Below are positions 20,715-30,032 of a stretch of DNA of 64,000 nucleotides, one piece after another. Made by a program: the position numbers and the translations under genes. The DNA is taken from the NCBI GenBank assembly GCA_030374805.1, contig JARGSG010000247.1:362193-426192 (forward strand), given 5' to 3'. This DNA is from Gracilaria gracilis. Lineage: Eukaryota; Rhodophyta; Florideophyceae; Gracilariales; Gracilariaceae. The notes beneath the pieces were generated by a model. The model was not told the origin of the DNA and made no database searches. It saw nothing but the letters and a program-made list of their open reading frames with translations. Each line of letters begins with the position of its first letter. Position 1 is the stretch's first letter.

Positions 20715-20842
20715 GGCGATGCGGACGACGTGCGCGACGGAGGCGGCGCGAGGTGCGCGGCCGGCGGCGCACATGATGCGCACGCGTGCGGCGGCGCACA
20801 AACGTGTGGCTGTGCGACGCGCGCGGACCGCGCCCGAGACTT

Positions 20843-20863
20843 ACACACACACACACACACATA
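20843..20863. repeat. AC dinucleotide repeat
   Basis: A short perfect CA/AC microsatellite between the lumazine synthase and rubrerythrin-like genes. Confidence 0.85.
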
Positions 20864-20898
20864 TAGAAGTAGCTTTGCTTTACAGTAAATGGCGCTTG

Positions 20899-21561
20899 TC
20901 ACTTGCTGGTGGCACGTGGCTCTTTGGGCGATTGGTCTTCTTTCTGCTGCTCCAGCTCTTCTTCTTCGTCGTCGTCGTCGTCCTCCATGGTATCGCCGTC
21001 CAACGCCTCCGCGTCCACAATGCCGGCAGTGAACTCCAGCCGATTTGCAGCGCGCGTGGCGGCGTCGGAAAGGTCTTCGAACCACTCCTTGATATGCGTC
21101 AACTGCTCCTTGTCAGCCGCGTCCGCCGCCTCGAAAAACTGCACATCGGCCAGCGTACGCTCGTCGTCCGCCATGATCTCCAGGTTGTTGAGCGTGGTAC
21201 CAAACTGCGCGTCGTCGTACTCCTCCATCAGCTCCATGAGCCCCATGGCCTGCTGCTTGCTGCTCTCCAGCAGCGAGCGGAACATGTGCGCCGCCTCCAC
21301 CTCCGCCTCCAGCTCGGCGCGCTGCGCAAAGTACTCGTAGCGCAGCGCGTCTGCCGCGCGCTTGGCGAACGCGGAGTGAATGGCGTCGCGCGTGGCCGTG
21401 CCGTGCAGCGCCGACTGCTCGCCGCTGTCCGCCGCCTGCGTGCACAACGCCCGACCGCGCGCTGCCGCCGCGCCGCCGCAGGCGCGCGATCTCCACGCGG
21501 CTCCGCAGCGCCACGCCGGCGCCACGCGCCATATCGCTGAGCGCAGCTTTGTTGCGTACAT
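20899..21561 (-). CDS. Rubrerythrin/ferritin-like fold protein, probably mitochondrial
   Basis: The product has 220 residues from the ATG at 21561. The start MYATKLRSAIWRVAPAWR is Arg-rich and acid-free, like a mitochondrial presequence. The core (RYEYFAQRAELEAEVEAAHMFRSLL and later FFEAADAADKEQLTHIKEWFEDL) follows the helix pattern of rubrerythrin. However, the usual metal ligands E..H after the first F..... helix are replaced (SSKQQA), so a di-iron site is doubtful. The C-terminal 40 residues are acidic (poly-Asp/Glu). It may be a structural relative rather than a peroxidase. Function unknown. Confidence 0.65.
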   Translation of the reverse strand: MYATKLRSAIWRVAPAWRCGAAWRSRACGGAAAARGRALCTQAADSGEQSALHGTATRDAIHSAFAKRAADALRYEYFAQRAELEAEVEAAHMFRSLLESSKQQAMGLMELMEEYDDAQFGTTLNNLEIMADDERTLADVQFFEAADAADKEQLTHIKEWFEDLSDAATRAANRLEFTAGIVDAEALDGDTMEDDDDDEEEELEQQKEDQSPKEPRATSK

Positions 21562-21825
21562 GGCTGGTAGCGGAGCGGCGCGGGCGCGGGTGAGGTACGG
21601 ATCAACGCGGTGAGTCTCAAGTCGGGGAAGCCGTCGCCGCCGGTGCGGCGCGCGTGCTGCTGATGCGCACCGAATCATGCAGAGATCAACGTGGTACACG
21701 TTGCCACGCGCGCCACGTTACATCGTGCTGACCGTGTGGCGATGGGTGATGCATGCAGATGTGTGCACAACAGCAGAAAGCAGTGCATTCTGCTGCAGCC
21801 AAGCGCGAGAAAGCGGCCGCACGCT

Positions 21826-21826
<1 letters not shown>

Positions 21827-21862
<36 letters not shown>
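21827..21862 (+). repeat. CAG repeat, 12 units
   Basis: Perfect (CAG)12 about 100 bp before the start of the Sel1 gene. It is probably in the leader; read in the Sel1 frame it would give poly-Ala. Confidence 0.9.
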
Positions 21863-21865
<3 letters not shown>

Positions 21866-21963
21866 CCACCTTGCCAAACGCCGCGCCGCCGTCCGCGCCA
21901 CAGTTGGACTCACCGCTGCATAGTCGCGATTCCGCACCGCGCCGCGCCGCCCGCCCGCCCGCC

Positions 21964-24900
21964 ATGCCGGTGTACACCGTATACCGTTGGCATGACAACC
22001 CGCCGTCCTCGCGCCAGCTCGTCAAGTACCACGAGCGCGACATCAAGCAGTTCAACAGCGTCAACGCCATGACCGCCCTCGCCCACCTGCTCGTCAAGGG
22101 CAAGGGCGTGCGCCGTGACCCCGTGCGCGCCATGCAGCTGTACGAACGCGCTGCTACTTGTCAGTGCCCCACCGCCTTGGTAATCTTCGCGCAGGTGTGC
22201 ATCTACGGCGCGCGTGGCATCAAGCCCGACTGGCGCCGCGCCTCCAACCTGCTCGAGCACACCATCGAACGCTTTGAGAACGGAACCGCCATGCTGGAGC
22301 TGTCGTACATTTTGGAACGCGGCGGTCATGGACTGCGCCGTGACCGCCGTCGCGCTTACCAGCTGCTTGAGCGCTGCTTGTATCTTCGCCAGATGTGGGA
22401 TGGCCCGGATCCGCACATCATGTGCCGCATCGCCAAGATGATCACCTCCGCTCTTCCGGGCTTTCCGTACGACGTCGAGCGAGGCATCCGACTTTACAAG
22501 CGCGCCTTCAAAATCAACCGCTATCTCACCACCCAAATCATCGACCTGGCCCATCTGTACGCAGAGGGGAGGCCTCGTTTTGCGCCTGATATCATGCAAG
22601 CCGCAAAGTGGTACAAGCGCACCCGCCTCGAAAACACGCTCGTGGATGCCAAACTGCAACTCGCCGACAGACTGGCCGAGGGAGTGGCAGGCAGATATGC
22701 TCCCAACCACGACAGAGCCGTGGCCTTGTACAAACACGCCATTGAGCACGACAAATCGTCCGATGCCATTCGCAAGTACGCGGGCCTGCTCGTTAAGGAC
22801 ACCTCCAACCCCGACAGTCCAAAACGCGCCGTGAGAATGCTTGAAAAGCTTATCCACGACCAACAGGATGATAGAGCCGTGTATGAGTTGGCTCGCATTC
22901 TGGAGCATGGCACCAGAGGCGTGCCCGCCGATCCCCCGAGAGCGTTCCAACTTCTTGAACAGGCCGCGCATCGACGCGATGCTTTTGTGCTCACGTTGCT
23001 GTCTGATATGTGCCGACGTGGCGCAAAGGGCGTGCAGCGAGATATCTCACGAGCAATTCATCTCTTGGAGGACATTCTTGAAGATGATGTGGATTTGTTC
23101 ACCTTGTGTCGACTGGCCTCCATTCTTCAGGAGGACTCGGACGATGTGCCGACCGATAAGCATAGAGCGCAACAATTGTACGAGAAAGCCATCGAAGACA
23201 ATGAGCGGGATGGAATCGCTTGTTGGGGTCTTGCGTGCTTGCTAGAGCGGGGAGATGATAAGAGCGCCGAGACTTTAACTAAAGTGGATAACCTTTTTGC
23301 TTCTGCGCTTAAGAGCGACCCCGTGACGCTATCACTCATCGCCTACCGATTTATTGCAAGCTTATCGCGTTCACTGACAGCATTTGTGCCTCTTGACAGA
23401 AAGAGGATGCGCAATCTGTACCGTGCGTACATGGAAAAGGGAGATGATGGTTCTGTTCTGACATGGTTTGGATCCGATCTAGAAAAGGGATGCAGGGCTG
23501 TGTCTATGAACAAGAAGATGGCCGTGCAAATGTACGAGCAGGCTATATCAAAGTTTAAGGAGACTGGGTCGATGTTGAGACTTGCGAAAATGCTGCTTGC
23601 TGGCGACGGCGTTAAGAAGGACGTTAAACGAGCGGTGTCACTGTTGGAACGGGCAGTCGATGGAGGAAATACTGGCGCTATGTATGCGCTTGCGCAACTT
23701 TTTGAGGACGGAGAAAAGGTGCCCAAAGACCTTCACAGGGCACTCAAGTTGTACCGGAAGGCTTCCAAGGCAGGCGACGTTCTTGCTACGCATAGCCTTG
23801 CGTTGATGCACACGTACGGAAATGAGATTGTTAAAGTGGACAAGCGGAAAGCTGTTGAGATGTATGAGCGTCTCATTGAGGAAGAAGCTGAAAGTGAGGC
23901 GCTGTACTCGCTTGGTTCGTTGCTTGTGGAAGGTGATGGAGTGGAGCGAGACGTGCCTCGAGCGTTAAAGCTATATGAGAGGGCAATAGAAATGAACGGC
24001 AATCGTGACGCGATGATTTGTTTGGCTTCTGCTCTGGAGGACGGGAAGGAGGGCGTTGAGATGGACAAAAAGAGGGCGTTCGAATTGTATGAAAGGGCTA
24101 TTAATGAACATAGCGATCCGACGGCGATGAATAATCTAGCGCTGATGTTGGAGGATGGAGCGGAAGGGATTGCGATGGATCGAGTTCGGTCGCTGGAGCT
24201 GTACGAGAAATCTATCGAAATAGAGGAAGATGCAACAGCGGTATTGAATCTTGCTCAACTGGTGAACCACGGAGGGGGCGGGGTGGCCGTCGATGTGCGA
24301 CGAGCGGCAGAGCTTTATGAGCGCGCTATTGCACTCGGGGAAGTGAAACATGGCCCTTACAATTACGGGCGGCTGCTGTTGGATGACTGTGATGGGATGG
24401 CGGTGAACGAAGCAAAAGCAATAGAGCTATTCAAGATTTCGGTATCGAATGGGAACGAGGACGCTCGCTGGTGGCTCGCCAAGGTGTTTTGCACGTCCAG
24501 CTCTGGGGAGCTGGAGAAGAGCGCAGACGAGGCGATGAAGGAGATTGAAGACTTTGTTGAAGAAGAGGTTTGTGCGAAGCGGTTGGTGAGTCTGGGCAGC
24601 TTCAAGACGTATCTGAACCGTGAGGGGAAGGGGGACGTTGCGCAGGCTAAGAAGCTTTGCGAGCGGGCCAAGGATGAGTTTGATGATGAACTGGCGATGG
24701 TTTGCTTGGCATGCCTGTGGTTTAGGCAGGATGAGTCGGAACAGAGCATGGACACGGGGCGAGAGCTACTGGAACAAGTGATTGAAAAGTTTGACAACAT
24801 GTGCGGCAAGTTGGTGCTTGCTAGCGTGTTGTGCTCGGGCGAGGGTGATGGCAAGCATAGAGACGCGGAGAGAGGCATGAAGCTTTGCGAGGAAGAGATG

Positions 24901-25518
24901 GTTCGGTACCAGAACGGGCACAACGCGGCGCCCGTCAAAGGCATTCTCGCCGCGCTGTTGAGGGTGCAGCAGTTTCCGAGCGAAGGGGACTTTGAACGCG
25001 CGGTGCAATTGTGCGAAGAAGGGATCGCGCAGAGAGACGAGCTGCTGTCGAAACTGGCACTGGGCAACTTGCTGAGCGATGGGCCGGAAGCAGGACGCGA
25101 TTTGAAGCGTGCCAAGGCGCTGTACAGAGCGGTTATGCAGGAGCAATGGGACATTTTCGTAGGATGTTCAGCGCTTACGTGGCTGAGGCGCGAGATGATA
25201 CAAGCTGTGGTGACGGGCGATGGACTGGACAGACGGAAGCTGAGGTTTGTGTCACATGACCCGCGAAGCCTGGCACGGCTGAATCTGGCGAGCGTGTGCA
25301 TGGAGCAGGGCGAGGGCGAGGAGGGTGTACGACACTTGCGCGACGGGGTGGAGAAGGACGACTGCGCGGCGGCCATGGTGGCGCTGAGCAAGGTGCTGAG
25401 AGGCGGCACGCGCGGCGTGCAGAGGGACGAGCAAGAGGCGGCGCGCTTGATGCAACGAGTGAGAGCCAAGAGCAGTTGGATGCCCAGAGCGGCTTGGCAG
25501 CTGTCTTGCGCCGTGTGA
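21964..25518 (+). CDS. Large Sel1-like repeat protein
   Basis: The product has 1184 residues from the ATG at 21964 (GCCATGC context). The frame is open upstream to about 21691, but that part is low-complexity Ala/Pro. Almost the whole protein consists of about 36-residue Sel1 (TPR-like) repeats of the form A..LYE.A....A...LA..LE.G..GV..D..RA..L, roughly thirty in number. Such solenoids act as scaffolds, for example in ER-associated degradation and cell-cycle signalling. No signal peptide or membrane anchor is visible, so it is probably cytosolic or nuclear and unlike SEL1L/HRD3. Composition changes along the gene: both ends are GC-rich and the middle is more balanced. Partner unknown. Confidence 0.85.
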   Translation: MPVYTVYRWHDNPPSSRQLVKYHERDIKQFNSVNAMTALAHLLVKGKGVRRDPVRAMQLYERAATCQCPTALVIFAQVCIYGARGIKPDWRRASNLLEHTIERFENGTAMLELSYILERGGHGLRRDRRRAYQLLERCLYLRQMWDGPDPHIMCRIAKMITSALPGFPYDVERGIRLYKRAFKINRYLTTQIIDLAHLYAEGRPRFAPDIMQAAKWYKRTRLENTLVDAKLQLADRLAEGVAGRYAPNHDRAVALYKHAIEHDKSSDAIRKYAGLLVKDTSNPDSPKRAVRMLEKLIHDQQDDRAVYELARILEHGTRGVPADPPRAFQLLEQAAHRRDAFVLTLLSDMCRRGAKGVQRDISRAIHLLEDILEDDVDLFTLCRLASILQEDSDDVPTDKHRAQQLYEKAIEDNERDGIACWGLACLLERGDDKSAETLTKVDNLFASALKSDPVTLSLIAYRFIASLSRSLTAFVPLDRKRMRNLYRAYMEKGDDGSVLTWFGSDLEKGCRAVSMNKKMAVQMYEQAISKFKETGSMLRLAKMLLAGDGVKKDVKRAVSLLERAVDGGNTGAMYALAQLFEDGEKVPKDLHRALKLYRKASKAGDVLATHSLALMHTYGNEIVKVDKRKAVEMYERLIEEEAESEALYSLGSLLVEGDGVERDVPRALKLYERAIEMNGNRDAMICLASALEDGKEGVEMDKKRAFELYERAINEHSDPTAMNNLALMLEDGAEGIAMDRVRSLELYEKSIEIEEDATAVLNLAQLVNHGGGGVAVDVRRAAELYERAIALGEVKHGPYNYGRLLLDDCDGMAVNEAKAIELFKISVSNGNEDARWWLAKVFCTSSSGELEKSADEAMKEIEDFVEEEVCAKRLVSLGSFKTYLNREGKGDVAQAKKLCERAKDEFDDELAMVCLACLWFRQDESEQSMDTGRELLEQVIEKFDNMCGKLVLASVLCSGEGDGKHRDAERGMKLCEEEMVRYQNGHNAAPVKGILAALLRVQQFPSEGDFERAVQLCEEGIAQRDELLSKLALGNLLSDGPEAGRDLKRAKALYRAVMQEQWDIFVGCSALTWLRREMIQAVVTGDGLDRRKLRFVSHDPRSLARLNLASVCMEQGEGEEGVRHLRDGVEKDDCAAAMVALSKVLRGGTRGVQRDEQEAARLMQRVRAKSSWMPRAAWQLSCAV

Positions 25519-26163
25519 TGATTATCATCGGTATCTATTGTATCTAAAAAGACACCAACGAACGTGCTGGCGCCAACGTTTGTGTTGCTTATTACTCGCG
25601 TGGCACATCATGTGCGATGCTGTTGAGCACAGCCACAGCGAAAGCGTCTCCAAGTCTCTTCTAGCTAGAGAGCACGCGGGTGTGCGCGCTGTGTAAGCCA
25701 CGGCTGATGCGGCTGCACGTCGAGCGACCGCGCCGCTGGGAGTCGCAGCCTGGGACGGGCGTTCTTCGCTGCATGGCGAACGCGCTGTAAACGCGCGCGG
25801 CAAGCTGCTCTCTCTCTCTCTCGTTTATGAAGCAAGCTGCTGCTGCTGCTGCCCAAGCACATGGCGCTGCAGGCAGGTACCGTTGGTAGCAGTAGATTTA
25901 CATCATCATCATGCTCATCACGCGGCTGTACAACAGTAAGATACGCGCGGCCCTTGCCTTGCCTTGCTGATGGTTTGAGACTACAGTATCTCTAGCTACG
26001 TACACACGCGCGGCTGGCGCCAGTCAGCCGCGCGTGTGTACGCTCGACGCCGACACTATCATAGCAGCGGCGGCGGCAGTGCTGACGGCGACGGCGACGG
26101 CGACAGCCGTGAGTCTCAGCAGCAGCACTGGCGACGGTGACAGAAGGTGCGCGCGTGTGCTGC

Positions 26164-26198
<35 letters not shown>

Positions 26199-26415
26199 TC
26201 GATACGCGCGCCGTGTGGCAGCGCGCGCCGAGCGGCCGCCGCCAAGCAAGCAAGGCGCGACGCGAGGGGCGGGGGCGCCGACGCGCGCGCCGCAATGACG
26301 TGGTGACCGTGCGTGGCCGCGGTGGATGGCGCGCGCGCACGCGCACGCGCACGCGCGCAGCGTGACGCGGCGCGAAAGACGTGGCGCCGGAGCGCGCGCG
26401 GCCGCACGCAGCGCC

Positions 26416-26446
<31 letters not shown>

Positions 26447-27024
26447 GTGTAACAGGGTTGTCTCCATGCATAGCGTGTGATGCATCACACGCCGCAGCGC
26501 TGCGGCGCACTGTACTGCGTGGATACGGGCGGCGGCGGCGGCGGCGCCGCTCAGCCAATCGCTTACACGACGGCGGCGGCGCCACGTGTGGCGGCGGCGT
26601 GGCGACGGCGCGCGCGCGCCAAGTGCGCCGCGCACGTGCGTTGCGTGTGTGCGCGCGTTTGGCGCCTTGCAATTTGGCGCGCGTGCGTGCGCGTGCGTGC
26701 GCGCGCGCCGCGCCGCGCCGCCGCGTGCTCGCTGCCGCGCCCGCGCCGCGCGCCAGCGCCCTTTCATTTAAATTGCGCCTCGCCCGCGCGATTTCTCTGC
26801 CCGCCGCCCGTCGCCGCCCGCCCCGCCCACACATCACCGCGCGCGCAATCGCTGCCTCCATCCATTGCTCCCGTCCCCCCCGCACCCTTCCCTCTCGCTA
26901 CCCCCCCCCTCTCGCTCCCCCCTCTCGCTCCCCTCTCGCTGCCTTCTCGTTCCCCTCCCGCTCTCTCTCTCGCTCGCTCTCCCGCTCGCTCTCGCCGCCT
27001 CCGCCCGTCTGCATTCCTGTTGCG
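25519..27024. promoter_or_regulatory. Long upstream region of the cyclin gene
   Basis: Contains a third copy of the GTACCGTTGGTA motif (25876-25888), an inverted CGCGCGGCTG pair near 26008-26034, a CTG repeat (26158-26198) and CpG-dense DNA (26220-26850). A pyrimidine-rich CCCTCTCG tract (26870-27000) ends shortly before the ATG at 27025. Open frames across this stretch on both strands reflect base composition. Confidence 0.5.
26158..26198 (+). repeat. CTG repeat
   Basis: About 13 CTG/TTG units in the upstream region of the cyclin gene. Confidence 0.85.
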
Positions 27025-28122
27025 ATGCAACTTTCGTGCCGCCGCCTGTCTTCGTCGCCCACCTCCACGTCGCCGTCGCCCGTCGCACTGCGCGCCCGTC
27101 TGCCGTGCAAGCGCGCGCTGTCGCCGCCAGTCCATCACGCCCCGCCGTCGTCGCACAAGCGTCCGCGCGTATCTCGCTCCCACACGCCGTCCTCCGCCAT
27201 CTCGCTGGTCAGTCAGCCCGCCTCCACGCACTCACCGCCGTCGCCGTCGTACTCGCCGGCCGCCGCCGCCTCGCTGTACGCGCAACCCGCCATGCGCACC
27301 CATACGCACCCCGCCGCCGAGCTGCCGTGCCACTCGCCGCACTTTTCGCCGCACTTTTCGCCGCAGCCGTGCAAGCCGTACTTTGTTGATCGCCACCGAC
27401 TGGCCGACGCGCTGCCGTCGCCGTCGCCGTCGCCAAACCACTCTGACCGCTCTGATCAGTCGCCCTACTTTTCGCCGCAGCCGCTGGCGCAGCCGCTGCC
27501 GGCTTTGACAGCCTCGCCGTGCTTGCTGCCGGAGCAGTCGCCGCAGCACCATGATGTGCATGAGTGGAATGAGCCCGATCTGGTGTCGGCCATTGGCGCG
27601 CACCTGCAGCTGCTGTGTGAGGCCAATGAGCGCCACGCCGCCCATTCGGCCAGCAGTGAGTACCATTCATTCTTCTCGCAGCATCGGCAGCCGTTTGCGC
27701 TCTCGTTCTACCTGACGCGCCTGGCGCAGTTCTGCAACTGCTCGCTGTCGGCGTTTATCGTGGCGCTCATCTACCTGCAGCGCGTGCAGCAAAAGTGCGC
27801 GCAGCTGGCCGTGAACCACATGAACGTGCATCGACTGCTGTGCACGGCGCTGGTGTTGGCCATCAAGAACGTGGACGATGAGGTGTTCTCCAACGCGTAT
27901 TACGCGCGCGTGGGCGGAATTACGCTGCAGGAGATGAACGAGCTGGAGGCCACCATGCTGCGCCTGTTGGACTGGAACGTGTGTTGTTCGGTGCAGCGAT
28001 TCGAGCAGTTTGAGAAATGCTTGTTGCATCGCTTGGCTTTACTCGTGGTGCATTCGGATGATGAGGATGATGATGACCAACCGTCGCACGAGCATGACGC
28101 CAGCGTCACCTGTGCCGCATGA
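27025..28122 (+). CDS. PHO80/U-type (P-type) cyclin
   Basis: The product has 365 residues from the ATG at 27025. The N-terminal half is Pro/Ser/His-rich with many SP and TP dipeptides (SPSPSPNHSD, HFSPHFSPQP), candidate CDK/MAPK sites. From about residue 190 a single cyclin box of the PHO80 type follows: LSFYLTRLAQFCNCSLSAFIVALIYLQRV, then VHRLLCTALVLAIK, YYARVGGITLQEMNELEATML and LDWN. In yeast and plants this class pairs with PHO85/CDKA kinases, for phosphate response or the cell cycle. The tail is acidic. Single exon. An AAC repeat follows in the 3' region. Confidence 0.9.
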   Translation: MQLSCRRLSSSPTSTSPSPVALRARLPCKRALSPPVHHAPPSSHKRPRVSRSHTPSSAISLVSQPASTHSPPSPSYSPAAAASLYAQPAMRTHTHPAAELPCHSPHFSPHFSPQPCKPYFVDRHRLADALPSPSPSPNHSDRSDQSPYFSPQPLAQPLPALTASPCLLPEQSPQHHDVHEWNEPDLVSAIGAHLQLLCEANERHAAHSASSEYHSFFSQHRQPFALSFYLTRLAQFCNCSLSAFIVALIYLQRVQQKCAQLAVNHMNVHRLLCTALVLAIKNVDDEVFSNAYYARVGGITLQEMNELEATMLRLLDWNVCCSVQRFEQFEKCLLHRLALLVVHSDDEDDDDQPSHEHDASVTCAA

Positions 28123-28156
28123 CAAGCTTACCACCACCACCTTATTTAACTTTATT

Positions 28157-28157
28157 T

Positions 28158-28204
<47 letters not shown>

Positions 28205-28257
28205 CTACTGCTACTACTACTACTACAGCAACAACAACAGCAACAGCAACAGCAACC
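28157..28257 (+). repeat. AAC / TAC / CAG trinucleotide repeat cluster
   Basis: About 16 AAC units followed by CTACTA and CAACAG units, lying in the 3' region of the cyclin gene. Confidence 0.9.
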
Positions 28258-28378
28258 AGCTTGGCTGTTTTTTTTCATTCGTGTACTTTAGTGTATGTTG
28301 CAAATTGGCGCGTAGTGTTAGAAGCCATAAAGCGTGCACGTCAGCACCGCAGCGAATTGGCCAATGAGCGCAATGTGC

Positions 28379-29521
28379 TCACAGCGCGTCAACAATGGCG
28401 CGCATCGCCGCGTCAATGCTGTCAAACTTGAACACGAAGCGCCTCTCCTCCAGCAGCCGGCGCGGCACCACATGCTGCCCCTTGAGCACCACGCTGCTGC
28501 CGTCGCCGTACAGCGCCTGCAGCGCCACCGCCGGCACCGGCAGCAAACACGGCCGCCGCAGCGCGCGCGCCAAACTGTGCGCCAGCTGCCCCATCGTCAC
28601 CGCGTTTGGCGCCGTGCCGTTGTACACGCCGCTCATCTGGTCGTCGCGCGTCGCCAGCTCCAAAATTCTCACCAAGTCGTGCAGGTGGATCCACGACACC
28701 ATCTGTCGCCCGCTGCCTATGGCGCCGCCCGCAAACGCCTGGAACATGGGCAGCATCTTCTGCAGCGCGCCGCCGTGCTTCTCCAGCACAATGCCGCTGC
28801 GAACCACCACCACGCGCGTGTCCGCCACGTCGCGCAGCCCGTGCAGCGCCGCGCTCTCCCAGCGCGCGCACAGCTGCGCCAGAAAGTCGTCCGCCGGCGC
28901 GGCGCGCTCGTCAAACTGCCGGCCGTTATGGTCGTACGAGCCGTAAAAGCCCACCGCAGAGCCCGACACAAAGGCGCGCGGGCGCTGCGCGGGCTGCAGC
29001 GAGCGCACGGCCGCCACCAGACTGCGCGTGCTCGCCAGCCGCGACTGCTCGATGCGGCGCTTGTTGCGCGCGCTCCAGCGCGACGTGATGGGGTAGCCGC
29101 CCAGGTTCACCACTGCGTCGGCGCCGGCCAGCTCGGCCTGCCAGCCCACCCAGTCGTCGCCCACCGCGTCCAGCGCGTCCGGCGCCCAGATGCGGCGCGT
29201 GGCGCCCGGCGCCACGCGCGTGTTGGCGCTGCGCGTCAGTACCGTCACCGCCGTGCCCTGTTGTAGCAGCCGCTCTGTGAGCGCGGTGCCGATGAAGCCC
29301 GTGCCGCCCGCGATCACCACCTTGGCCAGCGCCATGTGCGGCGGCGCCGCGCCCGCCGGCCGCGGCTGCTGCGCGCCGCGCTGGCGCTGGCGCTGGCGGC
29401 GGCGCGCGCGCGGCTGCAGGCGCGGCGCAAACGCGCTGCGCTGCTGGCTGACGGCGGGCGCGCAGAAGGGAGCGGCGGCCGCGCCCAGCACTTGCGGCGC
29501 GCATGGCGCGAAGGCGAGCAT
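28379..29521 (-). CDS. TIGR01777-type NAD(P)-binding epimerase, plastid (GC1/SulA-like)
   Basis: The product has 380 residues from the ATG at 29521. The first 60 residues are Ala/Arg/Gln-rich without acids, a likely transit peptide. The Rossmann start VVIAGGTGFIGTALTERLLQQG is followed by NLGGYPI..RW...NK..I..SR, SGSAVGFYGSYD, VVVRSGIVLEKHGGAL, and a C-terminal DUF1731-type tail (LKGQHVVPRRLLE..F.F). Bacterial and animal members are YfcH/SDR39U1. The plant member GIANT CHLOROPLAST 1 is linked to plastid division. The biochemical substrate is unknown in the family. GC-rich codon use; single exon. Confidence 0.9.
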   Translation of the reverse strand: MLAFAPCAPQVLGAAAAPFCAPAVSQQRSAFAPRLQPRARRRQRQRQRGAQQPRPAGAAPPHMALAKVVIAGGTGFIGTALTERLLQQGTAVTVLTRSANTRVAPGATRRIWAPDALDAVGDDWVGWQAELAGADAVVNLGGYPITSRWSARNKRRIEQSRLASTRSLVAAVRSLQPAQRPRAFVSGSAVGFYGSYDHNGRQFDERAAPADDFLAQLCARWESAALHGLRDVADTRVVVVRSGIVLEKHGGALQKMLPMFQAFAGGAIGSGRQMVSWIHLHDLVRILELATRDDQMSGVYNGTAPNAVTMGQLAHSLARALRRPCLLPVPAVALQALYGDGSSVVLKGQHVVPRRLLEERRFVFKFDSIDAAMRAIVDAL

Positions 29522-29577
29522 TGTTGCGGCGCCTGTGCTTTGAGGTGGATGGAGCGCGCAACAGTCGTGTGCAAGTG

Positions 29578-29700
29578 TGCCGCCAATGCTGCCACCGAGA
29601 TGCGGCTGCGACCGAGATGCGTCTGCGACCGAGATGCAACTGCTCTCAAGGAACGTTATCCTTGTATCTCTAAAGTTCGCCAATGCTGCGACCGAGATCC
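29578..29700. repeat. Tandem repeat upstream of the epimerase gene
   Basis: Degenerate units containing GCGACCGAGATGC repeat about four times (29590-29640 and again near 29688-29702), interrupted by unique sequence. They lie in the divergent promoter between the epimerase (-) and the unknown-family gene (+). Confidence 0.65.
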
Positions 29701-30032
29701 AACTCTCAACTGGCGCGCCGCGCCGCCTCACACGTACGCCAGCGCGCGCGCGCATTACAGTGCTGAGTGGAGGCGGCCGCTGTGATGCGCGTCGAGCGCG
29801 TGCTGCCGGTTAGATATATATACTCCCCCGTCGTTCGCAGTCGCTCCGACCTGCAGTGTCGCAGCGTCCTCCAAAGTCTCGCACGCGTTGCACCGCCAGA
29901 CGCGGCTTGCGCATGGGCGTGCGCGCCCGCGCCAAGCGCGTGGTCACCGCCGCCACCGCGCGCAGCGCGCGAGCAATGCGCGCCACGCGCGCGCATTGAA
30001 CGCGCGCAAACGCCGCGCGCCGCCGCGCCGCC

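Noticed and set aside
26326..27024. N-terminal extension of the cyclin frame and long minus-strand frames in 26.0-26.9 kb
   Set aside because: No ATG in good context with protein-like sequence; alternating GC-rich codons in all six frames. The ATG at 27025 gives a sensible cyclin.
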